The translations under genes were made by a program, and so were the position numbers. Below, in pieces: positions 33,214-47,043 of a stretch of DNA of 58,503 nucleotides (its first letter is position 1; every line of letters begins with the position of its first letter). This stretch comes from Priapulus caudatus. Taxonomy: Eukaryota; Priapulida; Priapulimorpha; Priapulimorphida; Priapulidae. Where the stretch lies: the NCBI RefSeq assembly GCF_000485595.1, contig NW_014577314.1, positions 10,885-69,387 of the forward strand, read 5' to 3'. The notes beneath the pieces are model-generated. The model did not search any database. It was given only the letters and a program-made list of their open reading frames with translations, and was not told the origin of the DNA.

Positions 33214-35830
33214 AACCACAGTGCCAACATATTTAACACCGCAGCAATAACGACAATCACATGAATATAAGAACTCTAGATATGTACAATCCAGTGAGTG
33301 GAGCCGGCGTACGCCCCCCCCCCGTTTGCAAGCCCAGAAAAAAAATCAATAAAACCTATAGTAACCTATTTACTACTTACTATAGTAACCTAACTTCAAT
33401 TGTGTACGCTATCTGGAAAGTCATGAAAAGTGTTTTAAATCCTAAATTGTAGGGAGGGGTGGGGGCACATGGGCAGTTGCACTCCCAGAAAAAGTAGCGT
33501 GGGCTGCATTAGTCCAAGCCGACGCAGACCCCAGTAATGGGGTTAAACCCGCACCCTCAGAATAGCAAAGCGGAGTTATAATGTCTGCATTTGCGGACAA
33601 GGGCTGCATAGACAGACTGCCTGACAACATTGCGCAAATGTTGATGATGGGACGTTCTAATTTCTCTCTTCCTTTTTAATTGTAAATTTGACACTTTTTT
33701 CTACTGCGATCCGCAGTGTTAATCTGTCTCCTAATTCTGTCTTCGATACTTGGACGTTGAAGATTAATATTCATGAGATTATGAGGTCATTGACCATATG
33801 CATGAATTTGCTAAGGCCGATGAAAGTTGATGTCATGGTTCTCGTCAGCGCCCGCATCAAATTTTACTCCCGCACCAAAAAAGTTCAACACTCATCGCTG
33901 ACGAAATTTCCGCATCAAAAAGTCCACATATGAAATTCCCGCCTCAAAAAATCAACAATATACAGTCAGCACTACATGTATGGAAGACAAACAGTAAAAA
34001 TTTGAGTAAAAACTGTCAACAAAGAAGTTATGACATTTTTCAATCTTGTTTTGCATATGTACAAAACCTGATACCCTCACTAAGTTCTATTGGTTTGTAT
34101 ATGAAAGATGAATGTTGATCTAAATCCCTCATCAAAATCTCAGCAATGCCTGACGAGAACCATGAAATCAACTTTCATCGGCCTAACTGGAGGCCGACTT
34201 ATTAGCAAACGGTCAATTTTTTCCTCCGCCGTTTCCGTAAACCGGTTTTTTCTCGTCATCGCTGTTTTAAAAAACCCTTGCGCATACAAAGAAATTATTA
34301 GAGAAACTACAAAGCAAATAATAAAGGAAAATATCTTTTACACATAAATGTTTTTCGCCTTGCTAAAACTGCTTATTTTATTCAATTTTCTTGAGAATTA
34401 TTTTTTGAAGTGGAGTTTTGCGCATGTTTCTCGCTGTACTTTGGTCATCACGTTATAAGCTTTTCTTGTCACGTGATCATAAATTTGGCAGAAAAGTTCA
34501 TATGCTTTTCCTGTCACATGATCATAAATGTGGCAGAAAATACACAACATGGCGCAAATGACGTCATATATGTTCTCAAGTCTTAACCAATCATTGGTGC
34601 GCAAAGCGCGTGACGTTTTGACCGAAATCGGAACTGGGCCAACTGGCATGTATTTTCAGGTCAACAGTTGTAACTCATTGAGATTGTAGTGTAGTCGTCT
34701 TTTGTTTTTCTGATACAAATTCGTAGAGTTTATCACATTATTTAAAAGCGTTGGTGTAGAGGTTCGGATGGAAGAAGTATGGGACTGTTGATAACAAAGT
34801 TATGGAGCCTCTTCGGCAGCGAAGGTAAATGCGACTGATTTCATTTTTTGCTTAGGTTGGCAATCTTTTGTGAACCCAGTCGCAAATTAGGCTAAGTGGC
34901 ACTGTAAGTCTTACGTAAGACTACACGGCAGTACCGCAGCACAGGCATTTATAAACGATAGAACTAGGAGTATCCGAGTAGGAGTAACTTGTAAGTATCT
35001 AGGTAGTTTGTGCACAAGGGCGTGCGTGTCATCCGTAGGCTGTGTGCAGGACGTAACAGTGCACTAGGGCCTACTAGTACTACTAGTACTACTACTAGTA
35101 CTAGTACTAGTACTACTGTACTACTAGTACTAATAGTAATAGTAATACTAATAAGTTAATTTCTACCCCTGTACTCAGCTGTAGTCATATATAGCTGTAC
35201 ATATATGACATATGTTACTTTTGTCACGAAAGTGACCCAGCCAATGCTTGGTACACTACTATATATACACTAGTACTACATCAATGTTTTACATCATGCA
35301 AAGTATGTATATATCATTATATGGACAGCAGCCGGGGTAGAAATGAACTTTTGAACACGGGAGTCCAACGGACTCCCTACACTCAAAAAGAGTGAGTCCG
35401 CAGTCTGAGGGTCAAAATTAATGATATTAACAATAACGCATGTGCTTATTTTAAGATTCATGCAGTTGCACGTCTGCCAAATTTTCTTTGGACATGAGCT
35501 GAAAAATACGGTAATTCTGCGAGGCTGTGCTCTGGAACGAACTAATTAGTATGACAGAATTTTCACGGAGTCACACGGACTCCTGCATATGTCAAATCAG
35601 AAAGTCCGACAGTAAATCAGGGAGTATTTGACTCCGAACTCCCGTTAATTTCGCACCCTGGACAGTATACTGTGATCTCTTATAGAATGTATATATTCTG
35701 TTCAACGTTTCTGTATGTTATACGATATCTCCATAATATATATATATATACCAATTGTGTTAGTTTAACAGTTAGGTCATGTCAAGCTATGTTATCTCAT
35801 GTTATCTGATCTTAAATCCTTTCTAATCTT
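33214..35830 (+). repeat. 2.6-kb unit, copy B (cleaner copy)
   Basis: Second, shorter copy of the unit seen at 30301-33018, with unique sequence to its left and right. It contains a short tandem block with TGTCACRTGATCATAAAT near 34465-34535 and a CAGGG-family MITE near its right end. No coding gene is seen. Confidence 0.85.
35333..35660. mobile_element. CAGGG(G)TAGAAATTAAC family MITE (copy in unit B)
   Basis: Starts CGGGGTAGAAATGAACTTTT and ends GTTAATTTCGCACCCTG, with the same interior as 19344-19695. The matching stretch in copy A is about 32510-32850. Confidence 0.75.
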
Positions 35831-36498
35831 TTCTTAACAACTTCTATGTTAGGTCACGTACAGGTTATGTTGCCTTTCCTAACCTTACCTTTACATTATC
35901 TTACGTTTATGTTCAGCCATTCATTAAATGTATTTATCTTCACCGTGTTGCAATTGCTGTATTTACTACCATTTCATGGTCTGATTATATTCTGAAAAGC
36001 TATCATAATGTCATGCTCATTTATAATAGCCTCACTTATATTCATATGCCTCGTCACTGAAGATTATACATTCACTGTCTTTATTATGGTAGTCTTTCAT
36101 GCTATCAAGAGCATATAAAGAAGGCTTTTTTATATGCTCTTGATGCTATGTTATTCAATGTCGTCTGTCCATAATCCTTGCATTGCATGTATTCCTTATC
36201 CATTTACTAACTGCGCAATTATCGAATTTACTGCAGTAGCATTTCTTCTTGTATGAGATTATTTTATATATATAAACACATATTTTGGTCCCAAAGGAAC
36301 CCAGGCAATGCTGAGTTATTTCGTGTTAGTCACATATATAATCAACTTCATTTTATGATATTGCCCTTTCTTCTAAAAAAAAGTAAATGTGTAATGGTTA
36401 ACTTTATACAACCAATTGATGCTTTTTGACCACTTCAGCACTGAAAAAAAACAATGAAAAATTGGTATGTTTACCATTGGTGCATACGTGCATATATA
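35831..36498. other. AT-rich intergenic DNA, no gene seen
   Basis: No supported coding frame. It contains a hairpin-forming pair around ATCAAGAGCATATAAAGAAG and its complement at about 36106-36152. Confidence 0.5.
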
Positions 36499-36988
36499 CA
36501 GTCAAACCTCGGATATCCATACATCAATTATCCGAATTTCGGATTATCGGAACAAGATGTCAAGGTCCCGTGAATATTTAATAAGCCACTAGACCACCTG
36601 TGACCCGTTGGGTCACCCACTAGTCAAAAGTTATGAAGAATTCAAGCTAATTTCAATATTGCACCGAAATGAAGGTTTATTTTGAGATAATTTAATTAAA
36701 TATTCCAATCCATTCGTGTTATTCATAATTCAACAAAGGATATTTGATATCCTTTGTTTAGTGAGCGCTAGATATATGTGGCGTGCGTTTGACGTAACGT
36801 TGCCTGGAAACAGTTGCTGACGTAATTTGCCTGTGAATAAAAACTCTGTAAACATGTTTTTTATGCACATTAATTATGTTCAGTATGGCTTCCTTTATTT
36901 ACGATCAGATTAGTTTATCCGAACAATCAGTTAATATCTGAACAAAATACTCCCTGCCCGTCTCGTTCGGATAATCGAGGTCTAACTG
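36499..36988. mobile_element. pogo/Tigger-like MITE, TA target site
   Basis: Begins CAGTCAAACCTCGGATATCC and ends GGATAATCGAGGTCTAACTG, with TA on both sides (36497-36498, 36989-36990). Inverted repeats of this kind with a TA duplication are typical of the pogo branch of Tc1/mariner. At 490 bp it has no transposase. Confidence 0.8.
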
Positions 36989-36990
36989 TA

Positions 36991-37575
36991 CATGTGTCTC
37001 CTAGATAGACTCCACATGTAGTATGTATCTGTTCATAAGTTTCAGCTATTTAGCTTTCAATTCACATAATTATGAAAGTCTTGTTTGCAAATGTTCAATT
37101 AATTTTACTTATAAAGTTTACATTTAAATTTGGCACAATTACATGGAGTATATTATTATACCATACCACACGGTTATAAAACACGAATGATTGTACTCAA
37201 AAACACTAATTTGGCATTTTGCAAGTAGATACTGTTACAATACATAATTCAACATTCTTGTTTAGAAAACTTCGCTAGTCATAGATGATTAAGGTTAGGT
37301 GATATGATCCAGTATAGTGTCAGGAATTGACACTGCACACACTAATCTTGCAATTGTGTGCCAATGTTCCACAAGATCTAGGTCATTATGTCAATATTAA
37401 TGTATTGTTCGCTATTAGGTCGAATTTCTATATGCATTTTATGTACAGTTAGGATGGTCATGGACTTGTGGCACTTCTGTAACTGTTAGCAGTATACATA
37501 TATTTATTTACCACAAATATTCATGAATCAATGATGGCTGGGATATATGCACATACAATCCAATGTGTATTCAAC
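36991..37575. other. AT-rich intergenic DNA, nothing recognised
   Basis: Short stop-rich frames on both strands; no repeats or motifs that I can support. Confidence 0.5.
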
Positions 37576-37722
37576 CAGGAGTGAATAAAAGCAATTGGTT
37601 CTACCTTGGAGTAATAAGCTGACTTATTACTCAGCTAACTATAAATCAGCTCTATATAATTAAAAGTTTATAATTCTAAGGTTATAAGTCAGCTTATTAC
37701 TCCAAGGTTCTATTCACTCCTG
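37576..37722. mobile_element. Palindromic MITE, CAGGAGTGAATA family (copy 2)
   Basis: Starts CAGGAGTGAATAAAAGC and ends GGTTCTATTCACTCCTG; the arms also share CCTTGGAGTAATAAGCTGAC. Related to the elements at 8454-8520 and 53108-53190. Confidence 0.75.
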
Positions 37723-37744
37723 ATAGAATGTATATACAATAGAC

Positions 37745-38753
37745 AAGGCTCGACACTAGCGGTGGCCCGGTGGCCCGGGGCCACCAAAACTTCATGTCGG
37801 GCCACCAAAATTTCCAAAAGTTGAAATTTGGTGGCCCGATCGGGCCACTAAAATTTCAAAGTGTCTATGTACACACATGCGTCCCGGGAAGGGTCGATCG
37901 GTACGGGACGCGGGACACATGGGCAAAATACGGGACGTCTGGTCACCCTGATTGCTAGCTAGCTGCACTGGTGCTCACTGTTTCGGATCCAAAGCGAAAC
38001 TGCCAGCGTTCGAAAGTTCGCGTAGAATAACTGAACTATTCCATGAAGATGATCAGTATTTTAATCCGAAGTGTAATATTAGTGCTTTGTAAGTTTATTT
38101 ATGCATTTTCTCTGTCTCTTTACGCAACGAAATATTGAACTTAGTCTTAGACATGGCTGCTTTTTCTTTTTAAATGCATGCGTACCCAGGCTACTTTGTT
38201 GATATAATTATGGTTCTACTTTATCTTATTAAATCTGCAATATTTTATTTTTACAGTTTCAAAGCCTGCCAGACATTTTAACTTTCATGAGATTAAATGT
38301 ATATGTTTTATTTTAACATGAAAAGCCAATGTGTTGCTGTTTTATTACAGTTACTTGTTGCATGCTCTGTGACTTTGATCTTCTTGAACGTCTGAACTGA
38401 TCGATAGCATGTGCACGCGCGTGTTTAGATAAATAATGAGTGAAAGTAGAAAAATGGTATGCAAGATTCTGGTGAAAATTTGATGCCGTGGAATGGATAA
38501 TTCAAATGTATGCCTCAATCATCAATGTCAGTGTGTGCCATTGTGTGGGGTTTGTTTAAAAACTTGTGCAAGTGCATCAGACGGCCCAATTTTCAAATAA
38601 TATACAATACGAGATTGAAATAAAGATTTATAATGTTTTTCTTTGTTTTTTTTTCGGGCCACCAGATTTCATTTTCGGGCCACCAAAAATTGAAAATCAA
38701 TGATTTTGGGGGCCGATCGGGCCACTGAAAAAAAAAGTTAGTGTCGAGCTTTG
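37745..38753. mobile_element. hAT-like non-autonomous element, 8-bp target duplication
   Basis: Ends are CAAGGCTCGACACTAGC (the first C shared with the target copy) and GTTAGTGTCGAGCTTTG. CAATAGAC is repeated on both sides (37737-37744 and 38754-38761), the 8 bp expected of hAT. Just inside each end are GGCCCG/CGGGCCACC-rich blocks. About 1.0 kb with no transposase frame. Confidence 0.85.
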
Positions 38754-38988
38754 CAATAGACATGTTTCCCAATAGTGATGGCGTATTAGGGCGCGTTTGT
38801 TTGGGACGAATATATGGACGAAAAGGTAACAATATATGCTTCAACACGTTCGTTATGCACCAGTTTAACTCGCATTTAAGCGTAGTACATAATAATAATA
38901 ACATTTAAGTGTAGTACGTAATCTTGTCAATGACGCATGTGTCATTCCGGTCGTTGGGCATCATGTCTGTCATTGATATGGGTAGCAC

Positions 38989-39208
38989 CACAGGCACCTG
39001 GGACAGAGTCAGTAAAAACTGAAAATAATATGAACGCACATTCGCAGCGCGAGTGCGGGAGCGTTCTGCGTTAGTTTTTATGAAGGAAAGTTGATATACA
39101 GTGACACAACAGTGGAACTGTAATTGAGAGGTACGGTAGTAGGGCCTATTTGTGAATGTGCGTTCATAGTATTTTCAGTTTTTACTGACGCTGTCCCAAG
39201 TGCCTGTG
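38989..39208. mobile_element. hAT-type MITE, 8-bp target duplication
   Basis: Inverted repeats of about 57 bp, starting CACAGGCACCTGGGACAG and ending CTGTCCCAAGTGCCTGTG. The exact duplication GGTAGCAC is at 38981-38988 and 39209-39216. 220 bp, non-coding. Confidence 0.9.
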
Positions 39209-39216
39209 GGTAGCAC

Positions 39217-40645
39217 GTAATTCATACATGCAAGTTTCGCTAGCTCTAACGCCCTCGGCTGCTGTGTGTGGCCCTGACTGGGACAGCAAGGCTGCGTACC
39301 AATAGCAGTGCCTGTACTTTCACTTTCTGCAACCTCCCTAATGAAAGAGAGTTCTCACATTCTTTGTTCAACGGTGGGGTGCGCTCCACGGCCCCCACCC
39401 CATCAGTGCGCAAAAGTGGGTCAATGCAGTCAACCCATCTTTTAATGCATGTGTGCCATCAATGGAGCTAGTTGCTGCTATTAGTATTACAGCACAGTGA
39501 GTTATTCACTTGGACGGCCCTTTGTTTGCACGCGACAGAGGCAGCGAAGGTGAAAGTTGTTGTCAGGGCTGAGGGCATACTGAAGACGGTATTTAATAAG
39601 CCGTGACACTTTCTATTCTCGTCACATTAAAGTTGTGTTAAACACGTGACACTAGGACCGACGAACGGTGAGAAAGGATCTGCATGTTACCTGCTAAATC
39701 TGATTGTAAATAGGGGGCACTTGAGTGCATGTAGTGCTTGAGGAGGGGGAATTTTTATTCACGAGCTCATAGCTGTATGTAGCTTGAGTGAAATAGTACT
39801 AGAAAGAACAGGGGTGTAGCTAGCCCATTTAGCCTTGGAAGGTGGGGGGGTTAAAGTTACGTGCGAGTTGTGTTCTGGGCAGGTGACCCTAGGCAATTTG
39901 ACATTGACTAATGTAACACCTATGTAACACTTGCGGGGTTGCAAGTTCCCCCTTGCCCTCTGCTAGCTACACCCCTGAAGGAGTGATAAATGCGTTTTCG
40001 GAGAGTGACGACTTTATTGGCTGCTACTTATCAAAAATTCTGGCTATATAGCTTGGCATACGTGCCCAGTGTGTGAAACGGGAACATTCGGATGCATTGT
40101 TAGACCAAGTTTGTTCATTGACAGCGCCATATGGTGGGCTGAAGGGCATAGAGACATACTGTAACTGTTTGCTGTAATGCCACGGTTTAATATGACCAGG
40201 AATGAACAATTGGTAGTTTTATTGTCGTAACTTGGAATGAATTGTATTTTTCACTGAACTTTAATTTTCATAGAAATCAGGACTGTTTTCTACTTGTAAA
40301 ACTATTATGAGTACATTTGTAAGAATCGTGTCAATTTTTTACAATACTTTTTAAAATCAATTTTATATAATTGCTTATCAATTCCACCTTTAGAAGTGAC
40401 ACTGAACATTGAACACATGAATTTCACACTTCATCTAAGTACTAATTAATCAAGTTTAAAAAAACTCATGGCATACGCTATAATGAGAACACAATGGCTA
40501 GGACATTTTCCGAGATCGTCTGGTAATTCTAACGTTACTCCAGGAAATATTTTCCTGTGCTGCTTAAATTTCATGCCGAGTCGTTTGTTATGTTTTTGCT
40601 ATGTAAGTGTAAATCGTGCTAAACTTGTATCGTTTGTATTTTCAG
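39217..40645. other. Region upstream of the first recognised ARL5 exon
   Basis: A CAGGGGTGTAGCTAGC...GCTAGCTACACCCCTG MITE lies at 39809-39977 (no clear target duplication). I found no exon here with the expected ARL5 N-terminus, a short Met-Gly start ending in phase 1. No other gene was seen. Confidence 0.5.
39809..39977. mobile_element. Short MITE with CAGGGGTGTAGCTAGC termini
   Basis: Starts CAGGGGTGTAGCTAGC and ends GCTAGCTACACCCCTG, a near-perfect 16-bp inverted repeat. 169 bp, with no matching flanking duplication. Confidence 0.7.
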
Positions 40646-43600
40646 AACACAAGGTCATACTTATCGGTCTAGATAATGCAGGCAAAACCACGCTGTTGTA
40701 TCAATTGTAAGTATATACTGCAGTGGCTGAATTGGGCCAAGTCAATCATAATGTACCCATGAATACAAAAACGGCAGCAAAACGCATCTTCCAATTAACT
40801 CCGATTTATAATAATCTGTTGATTGAGTCTACTCATCTGTTTATAATATAGTGCTCATTATGTATTCTAGATATGTTCACGGCTATTGTTATCTTTGTTC
40901 GCATGGAGGTTATATCTATTTATATCTAATTGCAATAGGGTCGATGTGACCTATATTTATATTGGTTTTATATGTGGGGCGTATTCGTCTTTGCCTACAA
41001 ACATTCAATCAGACTAACACACTTGTAGTCATCCATATGACTAGATTATGGAATTTCACAGAATAGTTATTTTTAAGAAGTATAATTCACAACCACCAAG
41101 GTACTCCAACCTAGTAAGGTACCACTAAGTGAGCTAGTTTGTTACACAACTTGGTTTAGGTGGGAGGTACAGGGTAAGGGCACATATATAATGACATCAT
41201 TGTCGAATAGGTCAGATACATTACTTCAAGGTTATTTGAGGGTTACTAAATTAACCACACTCTCGTTTTCAGTTTAATGAATGAGGTAGTACACACATCC
41301 CCCACCATAGGCTCCAATGTGGAAGAAGTGACGTGGAGAAACATACACTTTCTCATGTGGGACATTGGTGGGCAGGAGTCGATACGTACAGCCTGGCAGT
41401 CATACTATGCCAATACTGAGGTAATTACACGCTTCACACAAATTGGTGTCCTGTTATTTTTGGTGCATAGAAGAACTATTGGCAGATACAGTAGTGAATA
41501 CGGTATTTACATTACAGACTGTCATGCTATAGATAGGGCCTAAGATAAAATATTGCTTGTTTCCCCTTTACTGACCGACTCGCCAAAACGCCGCTACTCG
41601 ACACATTTTTTTTTGCCGATTAAAACAAAACAAAAATTATTTGTTCCGCAAAAACATATACACAAAACAGAATATACAATATACATACACACATCTTGTC
41701 AAAACAAAATAAAAAAGATTTTTCACCATCCTACCAGTACCTACTCGGTACCCTGAGAGGCGAGTAGGTAAAAGGGAAACAAAATTTTTTTTAAGGGTGG
41801 TCTAGGGTCTCTGTGAAAAATGGTTTTTTATATTGTGCTTGAAAGAACTGAAGAGTTTTGGATCACCTTCTGTATGATTATTATGTAATTATCCATGTCA
41901 ATAACCTAATTTGATAATATGTACCATTTTATTGCAGGTTGTAATTTTGGTTGTGGATAGTACAGACCGGGAACGGCTGTCCACGGTGAAACAAGAGTTT
42001 TATAAACTACTTCAGAGTCAGGTAGGTAAAATAAATACACTATAATACACAATAAATACACATGTTTGCTAGGTAATGTAGCACAATCACAAGAATGTTT
42101 CACATGTTTACATCATGTTGTTCTGTTAGAATAGCTACAAGCTAAAGGATATGTGTCTTACTTTTCAGCAAGACAAATTTCTTATATACATTACTTTAGT
42201 TGGTAACATGAATAATAAGTCGCCCAAGTCTAAGAAGTATTAATAATACAGAAACCACATAAAAGTGTACATTTGAAAGCACCGCCCTGAAAATGCTTGG
42301 AGCGGTGGTGTAACCTCCTACTTCTAGGGTGAGGTACAAGAGCGGTAAGTGTAGAGCATAGCAACAGCGCAAGACAAGAAGCAAACACGAACTAGTAAAG
42401 TAACGTACCACAATCAGTTGTATTGGTCATAATGTCTACAACAAGTAGAGAGCAGACCTCCTCCCCTTGCTCCTGCTCGCAGCGCTCTTAAATCTAACAG
42501 AACTTGTTGTTCGACCTCCCTCCTCCTGACGTGCGCCGGGTGCGGGTGATAACAGATTATCCCGCAGCACTCCGGCCCCTCTTGCTACCACACCTTATTG
42601 CTCCGGCACCTTATTGCTACTATCATTACCCTCAGCCCGCACCACGCACGCTCCGAATATCTCATCTATTCCACCTGGTTTGTCGCCAACACGACCCACC
42701 TGGCCTCATGGCCAAGCTAATTGTAATTAATAAGCCATGGTGAAACCAGCTTCGTTACAGTGGCATCAAGATGACGCAGGTCAGTCCAGTTTCTCTGCAC
42801 CGCCCAGCTGGGATGGTGTAAACTGAGAACAATATATATATATAGGTGTTAAACAACAGTAGAGGCCGTCCATAGGCTGCAGGCCTGAATAAGCATCGAA
42901 CAGAAATTAATTAAAAATACTCACACTGTTACTGCACTTACAAAACATACACTTTATTCATGTTAAATAACTACAGATTCATGCTCTATGCTCCGCTCGA
43001 AACTTTTGCCAGCTCTATGATGCGAATTTCTGCAAAGTTATCTGAACACATTTCATACACAAAAAACACCAACCGGTGACTGTGGCTACGCCACCTGACG
43101 GAATGTCACGAATACACAACAAAAATAATTTTACTTCTAATGCTTTCTCGACGTCCACGAGGCATCCACCTTGCGTGCATAATGCTAATTATTGCACTCT
43201 AGTATACGGCCAATTCAGTGATGATCTCAGTGTGATGCGCATTCTAGTTCTATATTGTAAGAGCGCCAGCTGCATTGATAACAATTGTCTGTGACGAAAT
43301 TAATTGGCGCTTGGTGCCAATGATGCATGTGCAAGTGCGTGTAGCTTTTGTGATGGCCCCCGCGTTCTAAAATACACCGTTGGCAGCAACGCATTGCAAA
43401 TAGTAATGGAAAGAGTGCAAACGGTTGAATAACTTGCATTGACTTTATCGGCTGTATAATCAGACAAATAGTATATTTTTTCTGCGCTGCCATCATTTGG
43501 TCAGAATCACTGATTCAAATTTCTGTGATTCCTCAGGTGTATGTTACATAACACCCAATTCTTAGTGAAACATAGACTCAGCTATAGCATATCAAAATGA

Positions 43601-46600
43601 AGACTGTACCACACTGAACTTATTCTCTACTTCGTTATCTCTGCCATTGGCTTACACAGTAGGTACATCATTTTGGACATCTCACTCTGTTCAATCATTT
43701 TAGCTAGTTGTAAGATTTTAATTGTGATGCTCATTTTTGAGCGCGTTTTAATACAAAATATCATTTTCATGACCAGACAAACTTAATAAGGAATCACTCA
43801 AATAAGCTGTTAAGTGAGAAAAATTTGCAAGAATCTCGAATACTCATTGCCAATATTGTGAATGAATTTTTGCTCGGACCTTGTGCGTCGTTTTTGGGCA
43901 ACTTATATACATGTGATATCTGGCGACCAATTTTTTATACGAAGACTGTACATACCGTTTATAAAAACAATATTAAGATTTGGTTGTAATCCATACCATG
44001 GATCTATGTATAAGGACACAGCGAGTCTATATATATATCAAGAGAATAATAGAGATCTCTATTTTGTACTCTTGATATTATATATATAAGTTACTGGGTG
44101 ATAAGAGCTGAGAGCTTGCATGTACAGAATATTGTATGCTGAGCTGCAATTTGCTCAATGATGAACGTAATAGTTTACGTGCACTGCTTTTAACTGTAGT
44201 GGCGTTCAACACTAGAGATCTCTGTACTTGCAGTCACCTACACATCATCAGGAAGTAGTGAAGTAAGATTTGGTCGCGGTAGGATCAGAGAGAACACTGG
44301 CAATTTGTGAAAAATGTTCGAATACGGTTACTTTGTTCATGCAGATGTAGCGTATGCAGATTTGAATGCAAATATTAAAATTGCGCCGGGCGGCAAAACA
44401 TTAGCGTTGCGTATATTTAAAGAAATCTATGTAAAGAGCTAACAGGGCCATAGAGCGCATTCCAGGAGGTGTAGTTTTCACATAGAAGTGGACCCTTGAG
44501 TGTCAGCCAACTTGTGGTCTGCGTCTCGCAATGAACGCATCATCCATAGAAACACATTAAATTCGGTTCAGAATATGTTTCTTTGGCAATGGGACTGTGC
44601 CAGCAATGTACCGACTAGTGCACAAAATGAAATGTCACGGTGTGGTGTTTAAGTTGCGAGTGCTACTTGAATGGAGTATTGTGTTGATGTTGCACTAGGT
44701 CCTTTAGATTCACATGATCTCGGCGTGTAGTGCGTGCACGACACCTTCATATGCGTGAGCAGCAGAGCCCTATCCTAACGTATTTGATGTCGTTCATGCA
44801 GATGCCTTTACAATGCGCGCTAACAGAACCCGATCAATTAAAATGGCCAATTGGCCAATGTTGTCATGGCAGCCGACGTTATCTACTTGCACATTACGAT
44901 AATAACGCTGGTGTTGTGCCCATTTTGATAACGTTAATACATAATGTTATACTAAATTAGAGTTTCCGATCAAGACTCATACTTACGGTGGGATGGAGTC
45001 TAGCTTTCTAAATGAGTTTTTTTATTTAGCATATATCATTATGAGATATGTAGTGCCAAGCTCGTTGAAGCACCTTGGGCGTCCATTTGGCTCTTTCTGC
45101 ACAGCTTTCAAGGATCTCGTGTTTAAATAGTAACTGAGCACATGCGCGACCTTCAATATTCAAATCGCTCAAACTGACTGCATGGTGACAGAAAAGACAT
45201 CTTTCTGGATCACTGCAATGGATGCATGCATGGACCGCTGCCTGATTGACGGCAATATTGAGGTTTCTTTACACACGCTCCTGAAGTGATAACTTGCTCC
45301 AAACAATTTACTCAACTAGCAGGCCCTATCTCTCTTCCTTTTTCGTTTTAGATACTAGAACTTATTCCGCCTATTATACTGACAACAAACGCAGTATCTG
45401 TATGCGATATGTCAGTTCACTGGTGAAAATCGTAATAATGAATCAGTTATGGACTTCGGAATAATTGGTCAGAATAATTATTGCGCATGAAAGACAGACT
45501 AGCCGTGATATTATAGTTGCCGGTGTGTGGTGGTGGGGGGTCGTCTGAATCTTCCGCCCCTCATGGTACGGCCCTCCAGTATACCACAGCTTTCACAGAA
45601 GACGTTCATTTGGATGTTATTGGGGTGTTTTGAGGTCGTGTAAATCTCGATTGCATTGTATAACCTATAACCTGAAATGTGAAAGTTTGTAATCAACAGT
45701 TGTTGCTTCGACTTCTTACAGTGTGCAATTCTGCGCAAGGAATGCTGATCTGGCGGGACCAAACAATTATACTTAACATATTAACCCATTATAACCGTAT
45801 ACATCGTGAGATTTTATGACGTTAATGGTAGGAGATCTGGTGTAATTAGATGAAAACCCCTACCTTGGCGTTTGCTAGTACTGAACTCTCCCCTATATAT
45901 ACACATATATATGTATATATATAATACTATATATATAACAGTCTGATTGACGTCGATATTAAGTCGACTCAAGTGTTCTAGTGCTGTAAATGCATAATAG
46001 GTGTCATATTAAGCATCATTTTGTCATGAACGCGTGTTGCTTTTATTTCAATTAATTTGTCGTACCTGTGTCGAAACCATAGGATGTGACCATAGTAGTT
46101 TAACAACATTTCGGGAAGTAAATTGACAACTGAAGGATAGATATTGAATTTCCAGCAAGGGTGCAAGTGAAAAAAAAGATTGAACATTACGACCAAACTT
46201 TATTGCTCTGACCGTTACGATATAGACTGTCTGCTTTACTAGAGATATCTGTATAGTTTAACTAAAATTGTACATGTAAATATGCCCAAACCGGATTTGT
46301 AATAAAACAATGGTGGTTAGCGCTGTATATAGTCATGGTCCTGTATGTTTTTCATCTTAATGGTAGATGTATTTATTACCGCCGCGCCAACGGCAGTTGC
46401 AGGGAGGTAATTGATCGCTCTCGTGGTGTGTTCGTGGTGCTGTGTGTAGCCAAGCAGCGACCAGCTGTTATACACTGTTACATGTTACACGCGTTGGCGC
46501 GCATCGATTCAGCACCAGCTCGCCTTTAGGGCGTCCAGTCAGCAGCAGCTCGCCTTAGGGCGTCCAGTCAGCAAGCAGCCAGCAGCGAGCCAGCTTTTAT

Positions 46601-46998
46601 ACACATGTATACATGTTACACGCTCGCGGAGGATTGCACTCTTTCTGAATGCCCTCCCTGTCTAGTTTCCAGCCGGAGTGTGCTTGGTCACCGTGCACGT
46701 GACCTGTATAAACAAGCGAACACTGAAGAAATTATGCGTTCGGTTGGATAATTTCGCCGCGTATGCACGCACGCCACGCACACACGCCAACGCACATTAG
46801 ACGCTACGCACGTACATAGAGCACGCACGCACACACACAGCAACAACAACACACAACACACACACCACTACACACACACACACACAACACACACACAAAC
46901 AAATGCACACACACACCACAAACAAATGCACGCACGCCGCACACACACAGCACACACACACACACACACACACACAAAACAAATGCACGGCACGCACA

Positions 46999-47043
<45 letters not shown>

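Noticed and set aside
42504-42743. 79-codon Pro/His/Leu frame in the ARL5 intron
   Set aside because: No splice sites, domain or repeat family could be supported.
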